This document shows positions 15,231 through 23,353 of a DNA stretch of 32,031 nt, one piece after another. A program made the translations under genes and the position numbers. The notes below the pieces were generated by a model that did no database searches, was not told the DNA's origin, and saw nothing but the letters and a program-made list of their open reading frames with translations. Origin of the DNA: Streptomyces sp. AW19M42 (lineage in GTDB: Bacteria > Actinomycetota > Actinomycetes > Streptomycetales > Streptomycetaceae); NCBI GenBank assembly GCA_000470535.1, contig CBRG010000228.1, positions 1 through 32,031 of the forward strand, in the 5' to 3' direction. Position 1 is the stretch's first letter, and each line of letters starts with the position of its first letter.

Positions 15231-17090
15231 CTACGCAGCCCGGGAGCCCCGTCCGGCGAGGCCGTCGGGCGACCCCAGGTGACGGGCGGCGAAGTCGAGC
15301 TCCAGGCGCACCTGCTTGATCCGCTCCTCCACGACGAGCGAGCCGTGCCCCGCGTCGTAACGGTAGACCTCGTGGACCGCGTCGCGGCTCTTCAGCCGGT
15401 CCACGTAGTTCTCCACCTGGCGGATCGGGCAGCGCGGGTCGTTGACGCCCGCCGAGATGTAGACCGGGGCCCGTACGGCGTCGACGTACGTCAGGGGCGA
15501 CGAGGCCTTGAAGCGCTCGGGCACCTCCTCCGGCGTCCCGCCCAGCAGGGTGCGGTCCATCGCCTTCAGCGCCTCCATCTCGTCGTGATACGCCGTGACG
15601 TAGTCCGCGACCGGGACGGCGGCCAGGCCCACGGCCCAGTCACCGGGCTGCGTACCGAGGCCGAGCAGCGTCAGGTAGCCGCCCCACGAGCCGCCGGCAA
15701 GGACGAGCCTCGCCGGGTCCGCGAGGCCGGACTTCACCGCCCACTCCCGCACCGCCGCGATGTCCTCCAGCTCGATCAGGCCGATCCGGTGCTTGAGCGC
15801 GTCCGTCCAGGCCCGCCCGTAGCCGGTCGAGCCGCGGTAGTTGACCCGGACGACCGCGTAGCCGTGGTCCACCCAGGCGGCGGGCCCGCCCGCGAAGGCG
15901 TCGCTGTCGTGCCAGGTCGGGCCGCCGTGGATCTCGAAGACGGTCGGGAACGGCCCCTCCGCCGGGGCCGTGGGACGCTGGACGAGCGCGTGGACCCGGC
16001 CCCCCGGCCCGTCCACCCACACGTCCTCGACGGGCACGGACCGCGGGGCCTTCGCACCGGGCGGATCGAGCACCACCGCACCGCTCGTGGACCGGACGAC
16101 GGGCGGCTCCGCGGCCGAGGACCAGAGGTACTCCACCGTGCCGTCCGGGCGGGCGGTGGCGCCGGAGACCGAACCGGCGGGCGTCTCCACCCGCACCAGG
16201 GTGCCCTCGCCCGCCGCCGGCTCGTACCGCCACAGCTCGCTGCGGGCCTCGAAGCCGTGCTCGATCAGCAGCGCGGAACCGTCCGGACACCACTCCGCCC
16301 CCACGTCGCCGGGCAGCTCGATGGCGAGGTCCGTCTCGGTGCCCGTCACCGGGTCCCAGATCATCGGCTCCCAGCGGCCGCGCCGCTGATGCCCGACCAG
16401 CAGTCGGGTGTCCCCGGCCACCGGGGCGAAGCCGAGAACCGCCAGGCCCAGCTCCTTCGTGCCCCCTTCGGTGTCGTCCAGCTCGGCGACCGTGCTGCCG
16501 TCCGGCCGCACCACGCGCAGCGCGGAGTGCATCGCGTCACCGTGCTCGGTGTGCTCCAGCGCGATCAGCGTCCCGTCGTGCGACAGGTCACCGACCCCGG
16601 CCGACTCGCGGTGACGGTAGATCTCGACGGGCGCCGTCGCCCCGGGCCGTACGAGGTGGACCGTCGTCCCGTCCTCGTCCGTCGAACGGCCTACCACCGC
16701 CGTCCCGTCCCGGCCGATCGCGAGTCCGGCGGGGTAGGAGGCCTCCAGACCGGGCACCGCCGGTTCGTCCTCCGCGCCCTCACCGTCGTTGAACGGCCGG
16801 CGCATCCACACCCCGAACTCGTCGCCGTCGGTGTCGTCGAACCACCAGATGGCCTCGCCGTCCGGCGTCAGCGTGCCGTCCGTCGTCCCATTGGGGCGGT
16901 CGGTCACCTGCCGCTGCTCACCGGTGGCCCGGTCCCAGGCGTACAGCTCGTACGTCCCCGTCGCGTTGGAGACGAACAGCGCGCGGTCCGGCGCGTCCTC
17001 CGCCCAGTCGGGCAGGGACACCCGGGGAGCCCGGAAACGCTGCTCCCACTCCGGAACGGAATCGGTCGTCGAACCAGTGGTCTCAGTCAT
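15231..17090 (-). CDS. S9 family peptidase (prolyl oligopeptidase type)
   Basis: A 619-aa serine peptidase. The N-terminal two-thirds form a beta-propeller-like region with repeated blades (NATGTYELYAWDRATGEQRQVTD; DGEAIWWFDDTDGDEFGVW). The C-terminal alpha/beta hydrolase holds the triad: Ser468 in GGSWGGYLT, Asp551 in VNDPRCP, His582 in DAGHGS. There is no signal peptide, so it is cytoplasmic; it probably cleaves short peptides or acyl-peptides. The start ATG 17090 gives MTETTG; ATG 17099 is an alternative and neither has a clear Shine-Dalgarno. It is divergent from the methyltransferase, 71 bp apart. Confidence 0.93.
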   Translation of the reverse strand: MTETTGSTTDSVPEWEQRFRAPRVSLPDWAEDAPDRALFVSNATGTYELYAWDRATGEQRQVTDRPNGTTDGTLTPDGEAIWWFDDTDGDEFGVWMRRPFNDGEGAEDEPAVPGLEASYPAGLAIGRDGTAVVGRSTDEDGTTVHLVRPGATAPVEIYRHRESAGVGDLSHDGTLIALEHTEHGDAMHSALRVVRPDGSTVAELDDTEGGTKELGLAVLGFAPVAGDTRLLVGHQRRGRWEPMIWDPVTGTETDLAIELPGDVGAEWCPDGSALLIEHGFEARSELWRYEPAAGEGTLVRVETPAGSVSGATARPDGTVEYLWSSAAEPPVVRSTSGAVVLDPPGAKAPRSVPVEDVWVDGPGGRVHALVQRPTAPAEGPFPTVFEIHGGPTWHDSDAFAGGPAAWVDHGYAVVRVNYRGSTGYGRAWTDALKHRIGLIELEDIAAVREWAVKSGLADPARLVLAGGSWGGYLTLLGLGTQPGDWAVGLAAVPVADYVTAYHDEMEALKAMDRTLLGGTPEEVPERFKASSPLTYVDAVRAPVYISAGVNDPRCPIRQVENYVDRLKSRDAVHEVYRYDAGHGSLVVEERIKQVRLELDFAARHLGSPDGLAGRGSRAA

Positions 17091-17161
17091 GCCCACCATT
17101 CTGCGCCGGACCGACGACAATTCGTTCGCCCCGCCCTCAGCCTGTGGATAACCTCGCGGGC

Positions 17162-18001
17162 ATGCATACACCGATACCCGCCGACTGGCGCGAAGCCAAC
17201 CGCGCCATGTGGGATGAACGTGTGCCCATCCATTACGGCAGTGACTTCTACGACCTGGACTCCTTCCGCGCGGGCAAGGACGCCCTGCGGGCCTTCGAGC
17301 TGGCGGAGGTCGGGGACGTGACGGGCCGGTCGCTGCTCCACCTCCAGTGCCACATCGGGCTCGACACCCTCTCCTGGGCCCGGCACGGCGCCGCCCAGGT
17401 CGTCGGCCTCGACTTCTCCGAACCGGCCGTCGAGACCGCTCGCTCGCTCGCCCAGGAGATCGGCCTGCCCCCGGACCGCGCGGCGTTCGTCGCCGCCGAC
17501 GTCTACGACGCGGCGGAGGCCGTCCCGGACTCCTCGTACGACATCGTCTACACCGGTATCGGCGCGCTGAACTGGCTGCCGGACATCGACCGCTGGGCCG
17601 AGACGGCGGCCTCGCTCGTGGCGCCCGGGGGTTTCCTCTACCTCGCGGAGTTCCACCCGCTGACCGACTGCCTCGACGACGCGACCGGTGAACGGATCGT
17701 GCACGACTACTTCAGCCGGGAGGCCTGGGTGGACGAGACGCCGGGGACGTACGCGGACTTCGACGCGCCAACCGTCCACAACCGCAGCGTCGAATGGCAG
17801 CACCCGGTGGGCAGCGTCGTCTCGGCACTGGCCGCCGCCGGGCTGCGGATCGAGTTCCTGCACGAGCACGACACCTCACTCTTCGCACGTTTTCCCGTGC
17901 TGGAGCGGCAGCCGGACGGCGGCTACCGCTTCCCGGCGGAGCGGCCGCGTTTCCCGCTGATGTACTCGATCAAGGCGACCCGCCCGGAACGGCTTCTCTA
18001 G
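17162..18001 (+). CDS. Class I SAM-dependent methyltransferase
   Basis: A 279-aa methyltransferase. Motif I is LLHLQCHIGLDTLSWAR, followed by the acidic end of strand 2 (VVGLDFSEPAVETARSLA), motif II VAADVYDA and the post-motif YDIVYTGIGALNWLPDIDRW. This LHLQCHxGLDTLS subtype is common in actinobacteria and its substrates are mostly unknown. ATG 17162 fits the family start (HTPIPADWREANRAMWDE); GTG 17144 is a possible extended start. A GC hairpin follows the stop. No clear pathway neighbours. Confidence 0.9.
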   Translation: MHTPIPADWREANRAMWDERVPIHYGSDFYDLDSFRAGKDALRAFELAEVGDVTGRSLLHLQCHIGLDTLSWARHGAAQVVGLDFSEPAVETARSLAQEIGLPPDRAAFVAADVYDAAEAVPDSSYDIVYTGIGALNWLPDIDRWAETAASLVAPGGFLYLAEFHPLTDCLDDATGERIVHDYFSREAWVDETPGTYADFDAPTVHNRSVEWQHPVGSVVSALAAAGLRIEFLHEHDTSLFARFPVLERQPDGGYRFPAERPRFPLMYSIKATRPERLL

Positions 18002-18013
18002 GGCCTGGGCAGG

Positions 18014-18029
18014 GGCGGCGGGTGCCGCC
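18014..18029 (+). terminator. Hairpin after methyltransferase gene
   Basis: GGCGGC-GGGT-GCCGCC, a perfect 6-bp stem with a 4-nt loop, starts 13 nt after the stop codon. Outer GGCC/GGCC arms may extend it. Confidence 0.45.
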
Positions 18030-18065
18030 GGGCCGGTTGTCAGTGGTGGGGTCCAGACTCAGGCA

Positions 18066-18455
18066 TTGCCCCCGCCTGCTGATCTGCGCGCCACGGTCGA
18101 GAGCTACTGGGCCGCGGCCGACCTCCGCGACTGGGACACCTTCGCGACCACGCTCGCCGCCGACGTGCTGTACGACCTGCCGCAGACCCGCGAGCGCATT
18201 CGTGGCAAGGAGCGCTACCTCAGCTTCAACCGGGACTATCCGGGGGACTGGCGGGTGAGCGTCGAACGGATGGTGGCCGACCGGGACGGACAGCAGGTGG
18301 CGGTCCGGACACTGTTCACGGTCGGCGCCCAGGAGTTGCACGCCATCCACTTCTTCACGTGCGACGCGCAGGGGCTGATCAGCGAGATCACCGACTTCTG
18401 GCCCGGACCGTACGAGCCCCCGGCGGGCCGGGAGCATCTCGTCGAGCGGTATTGA
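18066..18455 (+). CDS. NTF2-like / SnoaL-type small protein
   Basis: A 129-aa protein with the NTF2-like cone fold pattern: an N-terminal helix (LRATVESYWAAADLRDWDTFATTLAADVLYD), then GKERYLSFNRDYP and strands ending in ISEITDFWPGPYEPP. Members are small hydrolases, isomerases or ligand-binding proteins; the reaction is not predictable here. The only usable in-frame start is TTG 18066 with no good ribosome site, so the start is uncertain. It ends facing the lipase gene, with a shared long hairpin between them. Confidence 0.8.
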   Translation: MPPPADLRATVESYWAAADLRDWDTFATTLAADVLYDLPQTRERIRGKERYLSFNRDYPGDWRVSVERMVADRDGQQVAVRTLFTVGAQELHAIHFFTCDAQGLISEITDFWPGPYEPPAGREHLVERY

Positions 18456-18478
18456 GCATGTCGGTTGAGGGGATTACG

Positions 18479-18534
18479 GCAGCGGCGCGGCAGGGACTCG
18501 GAGCCGTGGCCCTGAGCCGTTGCCGCGCCGCTGC
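18479..18534. terminator. Long bidirectional terminator hairpin
   Basis: GCAGCGGCGCGGCA (18479-18492) and TGCCGCGCCGCTGC (18521-18534) are perfect 14-bp arms around a 28-nt interior that can itself pair partly (GGG/CCC). It lies between two convergent genes, so it can end both transcripts. Confidence 0.85.
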
Positions 18535-18546
18535 TTCCCGTGGGTC

Positions 18547-19353
18547 CTACGCGGCCGAGCTGAAGGCGGGCAGATAGCCGCCCGACTGTCCCTCGGCCTT
18601 GGGGTGATACGAGTTCTCGATGGGGATCGAGACACTGTGGATCCACGGGTCGCCGGAGCACAGCTCGTGCCCGGTGAACTCGTCCGCGACACCAGAGAAG
18701 GTGAATCCGATGTCGGCCGCCTGCTTGGCGATCACGCCGTTGAGCACGTCGGACGCGTTGTTGATGGCCGTGCGCTCCGCTTCCGTGAGCCCGGCGATGC
18801 AGCTTCCGTCGATCTTGTAGAAGCGCGGGTAGCCGAGCACCACGACATGTGCCTGCGGGGCCTTCGCGTGGATGGACCCGTAGAGCGAGCTCAGACCGGC
18901 CGGCAGCGAACCGTTGATCTGCGACACGGCCGAGTCCACGCTTGAGAGGCAGGCGGCCTCGCCGGAGAGCACGCAGTCCTGCATGACGTCCGCGAACCCG
19001 ACGTCGTTACCGCCCGCGGTCACGCTGACCAGGGAGGTGGACGAGTTCAGCGGGCCGAGCTGGCTGCTCGCCACCGAACTCGTGGTGGCGCCGGAACAGG
19101 CGACGAAGTCGAACGAGGACGGTGAGTTCGCCGCCGCCCAGAGGTAGGCGTAGGCGTTGGTGCTGCGTCGGCAGTCACCGCTGTCGGAGAGGTAGTCCCC
19201 CGCTCCGACGCCGGCCGAGTACGAGTCGCCCAGGGCGACGTACCCACCGGCGGCGGCCGAGGGGGTTGCCGAGGCCGGCTGGGCCATACCCAGAGCAGCC
19301 GCGGCGGCGAGGAGCAGAGTGGATGCGGACGCCCAGAATCTCCGTACTGACAT
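18547..19353 (-). CDS. Secreted GDSL/SGNH lipase-esterase
   Basis: A 268-aa precursor of an extracellular esterase/lipase. The signal peptide runs from MSVRRFWAS through LLLAAAAALGM to about residue 30-34. SGNH blocks: GDSYSAGVG (Ser44), Gly of block II, GGNDVGF (Asn), and DPWIH...SYHPKAEGQ (His250). If the mature chain starts at residue 35 it has 234 residues with Ser10 and His216, the same numbering as the Streptomyces rimosus lipase. Six Cys in the mature part fit three disulfides. The start ATG 19353 has GGAGGG about 9 nt upstream; the frame is open further but that part is not signal-like. Confidence 0.93.
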   Translation of the reverse strand: MSVRRFWASASTLLLAAAAALGMAQPASATPSAAAGGYVALGDSYSAGVGAGDYLSDSGDCRRSTNAYAYLWAAANSPSSFDFVACSGATTSSVASSQLGPLNSSTSLVSVTAGGNDVGFADVMQDCVLSGEAACLSSVDSAVSQINGSLPAGLSSLYGSIHAKAPQAHVVVLGYPRFYKIDGSCIAGLTEAERTAINNASDVLNGVIAKQAADIGFTFSGVADEFTGHELCSGDPWIHSVSIPIENSYHPKAEGQSGGYLPAFSSAA

Positions 19354-19702
19354 AGCTGTCAGCCCTCCGAAGTGTGGGGGGTGGGTGGGGGGTTGATGGA
19401 GCGTCAACTGTTGTAGCAGCTTCCGGTACCAGTCGGTAATAGGCAGGCGGGAACCTGCCGGAATTGCCCGAATGATCGTTCGGTGCCCGTAGCTTCGCGC
19501 GTAGATAATCCTCGAACTCCACCCGAAACAAGGGGTTTACGTCCGCCCGATCGTCACTTCGCAGGCGCCCGCGCCCGGGCCGGGCGCATGCTCGTTCAAC
19601 GGCTCGTCCGGCGGAGTGACTGGGGCGTGTGCGCAGATGCGTGTCCGAATGTGACAGACGCCTGTCATTGCAGCCGTGCGGCGGAGCGGTCACGATGGAC
19701 GC
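19354..19702. promoter_or_regulatory. Divergent region: lipase and AraC-type regulator
   Basis: 349 bp without a supported gene. On the minus strand, TTACCG (complement of 19434-19439), 18 bp, TACAAC (complement of 19410-19415) is a possible lipase promoter. Small inverted repeats are GTTGA-7-TCAAC (19392-19408) and GGCAGG-6-CCTGCC (19442-19459). The regulator's promoter is listed separately. Confidence 0.4.
19652..19696 (+). promoter_or_regulatory. Leaderless promoter and operator of GlxA-type regulator
   Basis: TTGCAG (19668-19673), a 17-bp spacer and CACGAT (19691-19696) place the predicted start of transcription on the ATG at 19703. Directly upstream lies a perfect inverted repeat TGACAG-ACGC-CTGTCA (19652-19667), a good candidate operator. 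Neither half is experimentally known. Confidence 0.55.
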
Positions 19703-20689
19703 ATGTCCTCCAGCACCCACCGCGTCGTGATCGCGGTCTTCGCCGATGTCGACCTCCTCGACGTCACCGGTCCGGCCGAGGTGTTCGCCCTGGCCAACCG
19801 GGAGACCGGCGGTGACGCGGGGTACGAGGTCAGGCTGGCCGGTCCCGAGCGGGGCCCCGTCGTCACGTCGGCGGGGGTGCGTCTCGTGGCGGATCTGGCG
19901 TTCGCGGAGGTGGAGGGCGCGGTGGACACCCTGCTGGTGCCCGGTGCCGTCGACATGCGCCCGGAGGGCCCGGTGGCCCGGGTCGACGACGACGTGGTGG
20001 CGTGGGTGCGGGACACCGCTCCGCACGCCCGCCGTATCGCGTCGGTGTGCGTGGGCGCGCACGTACTGGCGGCGGCCGGTCTCCTGGACGGGCGGCGGGC
20101 GACCACGCACTGGTCGACCGCCGCACAGCTGGCGGACGAGCACCCCGAGGTGCGGGTGGACCCCGACCCGATCTTCGTACGCTCCGGCAAGGTGTGGACG
20201 GGTGCGGGCATCAGCACCTGCATGGACCTGGCGCTGGCGCTGGTGGCGGAGGACCACAGCGAGGAACTGGCACTGGTGGTGGCCAGGCAACTGGTGATGT
20301 ACCTCAGGCGGCAGGGCGGCCAGAGCCAGTTCAGCGTGCCGCTGAGCAGGCCGGCCGCGAGCCGCCGGGACATCGACGAGCTCCGGGTGTTCATCACCGG
20401 GCACCTGGACGCCGACCTCTCGGCGCCCGCGCTGGCGGAACGCATGTGCCTGAGTGAGCGGCACTTCGCCCGGGTCTTCCATCAGGAGACCGGCACCAAT
20501 CCGGCCGCGTTCGTGGAAGCGGCCCGGGTCGAGGCTGCGCGCAGATTGCTCGAAGCCACCGATGAGCCGCTGGACCGGGTCGCGGCGGCGGCCGGCCTGG
20601 GCTCGGTGGAGACGCTGCACCGGGCGTTCCGCAAGCAGATCAGCACCACGCCGGCCGCCTACCGCCGCCGCTTCCGCACCACGACCTGA
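19703..20689 (+). CDS. GlxA-family AraC-type regulator (DJ-1/PfpI + AraC HTH)
   Basis: A 328-aa regulator. Residues 1-190 form a DJ-1/PfpI-like domain (VVIAVFADVDLLDVTGPAEVFALAN; nucleophile-elbow Cys116 in ASVCVGAHVLAAAGLLDGRRATTHW). Residues 225-325 carry two AraC HTH motifs (LSAPALAERMCLSERHFARVFHQETG; LDRVAAAAGLGSVETLHRAFRK). GlxA proteins control catabolic and developmental genes through small-molecule sensing. The ATG has no good Shine-Dalgarno and appears leaderless. The isochorismatase-fold gene 144 bp downstream, same strand, is the obvious target; such pairs are common. Confidence 0.93.
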   Translation: MSSSTHRVVIAVFADVDLLDVTGPAEVFALANRETGGDAGYEVRLAGPERGPVVTSAGVRLVADLAFAEVEGAVDTLLVPGAVDMRPEGPVARVDDDVVAWVRDTAPHARRIASVCVGAHVLAAAGLLDGRRATTHWSTAAQLADEHPEVRVDPDPIFVRSGKVWTGAGISTCMDLALALVAEDHSEELALVVARQLVMYLRRQGGQSQFSVPLSRPAASRRDIDELRVFITGHLDADLSAPALAERMCLSERHFARVFHQETGTNPAAFVEAARVEAARRLLEATDEPLDRVAAAAGLGSVETLHRAFRKQISTTPAAYRRRFRTTT

Positions 20690-20705
20690 CCTGTTCTTTC
20701 CCTGT

Positions 20706-20735
20706 TCGGCCGACGCGCGATCGCGCCGGTCGGAA
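20706..20735 (+). terminator. Palindromic hairpin after AraC-type gene
   Basis: The 12-bp palindrome GCGCGATCGCGC (20715-20726) is flanked by partly pairing CCGAC and GTCGG arms. It lies about 25 nt after the stop. The rest of the 144-bp gap is C-rich with a 14-bp direct repeat (CGAACCCGCCTGCC-like). Confidence 0.5.
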
Positions 20736-20833
20736 CCCGCCTGCCCGAACCCGCCTGCCCGGGCCTCCTTGTCCGGTCCTCCCTGTCCGGGCTGCCCTCT
20801 CCGAACCACCCCGTCCGAAAGGAACCTTCTGCA

Positions 20834-21445
20834 ATGAGCGTCTCCACGACCCTGCGCGATGTCATCGGTCTCGACGACACGCTGCCCAGCCTCGGCTCGG
20901 CCACCCTGCTCATGATCGACTTCCAGAACACCTACCGCACCGGCGTCATGGCGCTGGAAGGCGCCGAACCCGCCCTGGCCGCCGGGGCGCGCCTGCTGGC
21001 CGCCGCCCGTGAGGCCGGCGCGACGGTGATCCACATCGTCAACGACGGCGGCGAAGGGGGCCCGTACGACATTCGGGCGGAGATCGGCGCCATCAGTCCC
21101 GAGGTGGCCCCGGTCGCGGGCGAGCCGGTCGTCGTCAAGCAGTTCCCCGACGCCTTCCACAGCACGGACCTGGAGAAGGTCCTGCGGGAGCGGGGCGCCG
21201 GACCGGAGTTGGTGCTGGCCGGGTTCATGACCCACATGTGCGTCACCTTCACAGCCCAGGGCGCCTTCCATCACGGCTACCGGCCCACGATCGTGGCCGA
21301 GGCCACCGCCACCCGCTCCCTGCCCGCCCCGGACGGCGGCGCACTGCCGGCTGCCGCCCTCCAGGCCGCCGCCCTGACCACCGTCGCGGACCTCTTCGGC
21401 ACGGTGGCCCCGACGGTCGGCCACCTCACGAACTCACACAGGTGA
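20834..21445 (+). CDS. Isochorismatase-fold cysteine hydrolase
   Basis: A 203-aa cytoplasmic hydrolase of the isochorismatase/nicotinamidase superfamily. The catalytic triad is visible: Asp29 (LLMIDFQNTY), Lys102 (VVVKQFPDAF), Cys136 (GFMTHMCVTFTAQGA). Substrates in this family include isochorismate, nicotinamide, N-carbamoyl amines and pyrazinamide; the sequence does not distinguish them. AAAGGAA precedes the ATG by about 8 nt. It follows the GlxA-type regulator and ends 39 bp before a DeoR regulator. Confidence 0.9.
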   Translation: MSVSTTLRDVIGLDDTLPSLGSATLLMIDFQNTYRTGVMALEGAEPALAAGARLLAAAREAGATVIHIVNDGGEGGPYDIRAEIGAISPEVAPVAGEPVVVKQFPDAFHSTDLEKVLRERGAGPELVLAGFMTHMCVTFTAQGAFHHGYRPTIVAEATATRSLPAPDGGALPAAALQAAALTTVADLFGTVAPTVGHLTNSHR

Positions 21446-21446
21446 A

Positions 21447-21470
21447 TGTTCAAACGAACACGGGTCGTGT
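21447..21470. promoter_or_regulatory. Overlapping inverted repeats before DeoR gene
   Basis: TGTTC-AAAC-GAACA (21447-21460) and ACACG-GGT-CGTGT (21458-21470) overlap directly after the hydrolase stop and 15 nt before the DeoR ATG. They are candidate operator halves for autoregulation. Confidence 0.5.
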
Positions 21471-21484
21471 GAGAAAGCGGGGGC

Positions 21485-22270
21485 ATGGGTGTCGCTAACC
21501 GTCTTGACCTGACCCTGCGGCTGGTGCAGGGCTCCGACCGGGTGTCCGTGTCGGAGCTCTCGCATCGCCTGGGGGTCTCCGAAATGACCGTACGCAGGTA
21601 CCTCGACGCACTTGAGCGCCAGGGGCTGGTGCGCCGGGTGCACGGAGGGGCCGTCGCCACGCGGTCCCGTGCGGAAGGGGCGGGTTTCTCGGCGCGCGAG
21701 CCGTGGCAGGCCGCGACCAAGGACCGGCTCGGGGCGGCGGTGGCCGCGATGGCGGAGCCGGGTTCCAGGGTGCTGCTGGACGCGGGCACCACCACCGTCC
21801 ACGTCGCGGAGCACCTTGCGGAACGGGCCCCGCTCACGGTGGCGGTCCTCAGCCTGCAAGCCGCGGTGAGCTTGGCGGACCGGCCCGGGATCGACTTGTT
21901 GGTCGTGGGCGGCCGGTCCCGTCCCGGTGAGCGGTCCCTCGTCGGCCCGCTGGCCCTGCGCACGCTGGAGGCGCTGGCCTTCGACTGCTTCGTACTGTCC
22001 ATCGGCGGTGTGCACGCCGAGTACGGGTGGTCGGAGTTCTCGCTGGACGACGCGGCGGTCAAGCAGGCCGCGCTCCCGGGAGCCACCCGGACGATCGCGG
22101 TGGCGGACGCGACCAAGCTCGGGGTGCGCGCGTTCAGCCGGGTCGCCCCGCTGGGCGCGGTCGACGACTTCGTCACCGACGCCGCGGCCGAGGACCCGGC
22201 CACCCATCCCAACGGTCCCCAGACCCTTACGGCCCTGCGCGACGAGGGCGTCCGCACCACCCTGGCCTGA
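21485..22270 (+). CDS. DeoR-family transcriptional regulator
   Basis: A 261-aa repressor. The N-terminal DeoR HTH (about 6-60) reads VSVSELSHRLGVSEMTVRRYLDALERQGLVRRVHGGAV. The C-terminal sensor domain is of the ISOCOT type (about 75-235; LLDAGTTTVHVAEHL, LVVGGRSRPGERSLVGPLA, SIGGVHAEYGWSEFSLDDAAVKQAAL, VADATKLG), which usually binds a phosphorylated sugar. GCGGGGG lies before ATG 21485. It is the first gene of a tight cluster with the DUF4406 and NudK genes, so it likely controls itself and them in answer to a sugar- or nucleotide-phosphate. Confidence 0.92.
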   Translation: MGVANRLDLTLRLVQGSDRVSVSELSHRLGVSEMTVRRYLDALERQGLVRRVHGGAVATRSRAEGAGFSAREPWQAATKDRLGAAVAAMAEPGSRVLLDAGTTTVHVAEHLAERAPLTVAVLSLQAAVSLADRPGIDLLVVGGRSRPGERSLVGPLALRTLEALAFDCFVLSIGGVHAEYGWSEFSLDDAAVKQAALPGATRTIAVADATKLGVRAFSRVAPLGAVDDFVTDAAAEDPATHPNGPQTLTALRDEGVRTTLA

Positions 22271-22298
22271 ACCCGGCCCACTCTGAGGAGCACCCGTC

Positions 22299-22676
22299 AT
22301 GACTGCCGTCCCGCGCCCCCTGATGATCCTGGTCGCCGGCCCCTACCGTTCGGGGACCGGGGACGATCCGGCCAAGCTCGACGCCCATGTGCGCGCGATG
22401 AACCTGACCGCACTGGAACTCTTCCGCGCAGGCCACCTGCCGCTCACCGGCGAGGCCCTGGCCCTTCCCCTGGTGGAGGCCGCGGGGAGCACGGGGCCAC
22501 GCGATCCGGTCTTCCAGGAGATCTTCCACCCCGTCGCCGAGCGCCTGCTGGCGCGCTGCGACGCCGTACTGCGCATCGGAGGCCCCTCGGAGGGCTCGGA
22601 CCGGATGGTGACGACGGCCCAGGGCCGGGGCCTGGACGTCTACACCGGCATCGAAGACATCCCGGCCGCGCGGTGA
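22299..22676 (+). CDS. DUF4406 / nucleoside deoxyribosyltransferase-like protein
   Basis: A 125-aa protein of the DUF4406 type, whose fold resembles nucleoside 2-deoxyribosyltransferases. It opens with the glycine-rich MILVAGPYRSG and has the central ALELFRAGHLPLTGEALALPL, then CDAVLRIGGPSEGSDRMVTTAQGRGLDVYTG (read in pieces), where the GGPSxGSD part is the usual phosphate/nucleotide pocket. GAGGAG precedes ATG 22299. Its stop overlaps the GTG start of the NudK gene by 4 bp, so the two proteins are probably made in fixed ratio and act on related nucleotide substrates. Confidence 0.8.
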   Translation: MTAVPRPLMILVAGPYRSGTGDDPAKLDAHVRAMNLTALELFRAGHLPLTGEALALPLVEAAGSTGPRDPVFQEIFHPVAERLLARCDAVLRIGGPSEGSDRMVTTAQGRGLDVYTGIEDIPAAR

Positions 22677-23353
22677 CCGCCGGCCTGGACACCCCGGACC
22701 GGCACGGGCGCACGGGCCTGGACCGGCACGGCCGGGACCTGACCGGGAACCCGCGGGTGCGCGTCAGGGACGTGGACGTACTCTCCTGCGACTGGTACGT
22801 CCTGCGCAAAACGGCCTTCGACTACCAGCACAGCGACGGGCGTTGGAGCCGGGAGCAGCGCGAGACGTACGACCGGGGCGACGGCGCCACGGTCCTGCTC
22901 CACAACACCGAGCGTCGCACCGTGCTGCTCACCCGTCAGTTCCGCCTGCCCGCGTACGTGAACGGGCACCCCGACGGGATGCTGATCGAGGCAGCCGCCG
23001 GGCTGCTGGACAGCGATGCCCCGGAGGGGGCCGTCCGCCGGGAGGCGGCCGAGGAGACCGGACACGTCATCGGAGCCCCCGAGCCGGTGTTCACCGTCTA
23101 CATGAGCCCGGGGTCGGTCACCGAGCGCCTGCATTTCTACGCCACCCCCTACGATCCCGTGACCACGGTGACCGACGGGTACGGGGTCGCGGAGGAGGGC
23201 GAAGACATCGCGACCGTGGAACTCCCCTTCGGCGAGGCGCTCGCGATGATCCGCAGCGGGGACATCGCAGATGCCAAGACCATCATGCTGTTGCAGTGGG
23301 CGGCCCTGGACGGACCGTTCAGGCACCCCGGTCCGGCGGCCCACCCCTACTGA
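22673..23353 (+). CDS. NudK-like Nudix hydrolase
   Basis: A 226-aa Nudix enzyme closest to GDP-mannose pyrophosphatase NudK: NTERRTVLLTRQFRLPAY..., AAAGLLDSDAPEGAVRREAAEETGH (the Nudix box, in two parts), then VYMSPGSVTERLHFYATPY and EEGEDIATVELPFGEALAMIRSGDIADAKTIMLL (in parts) all follow NudK. It would hydrolyse a sugar nucleotide or ADP-ribose to NMP and sugar phosphate. The first 35 residues are an Arg/Gly/Asp-rich extension. GTG start inside the stop of the DUF4406 gene. Its end overlaps the end of the convergent oxidoreductase gene by 7 bp. Confidence 0.9.
   Translation: MTAGLDTPDRHGRTGLDRHGRDLTGNPRVRVRDVDVLSCDWYVLRKTAFDYQHSDGRWSREQRETYDRGDGATVLLHNTERRTVLLTRQFRLPAYVNGHPDGMLIEAAAGLLDSDAPEGAVRREAAEETGHVIGAPEPVFTVYMSPGSVTERLHFYATPYDPVTTVTDGYGVAEEGEDIATVELPFGEALAMIRSGDIADAKTIMLLQWAALDGPFRHPGPAAHPY

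Noticed and set aside
14109..17321. Very long open frame on the plus strand opposite SURF1 and the S9 peptidase
   Set aside because: The opposite strand holds two clear families with catalytic motifs; the long frame is Arg/Gly/Val-rich without domains, a usual effect of GC-rich codons.
19175..21424. Long minus-strand open frame across the lipase promoter, AraC and hydrolase genes
   Set aside because: It is antisense to recognisable genes and has the composition of a GC-rich shadow frame.
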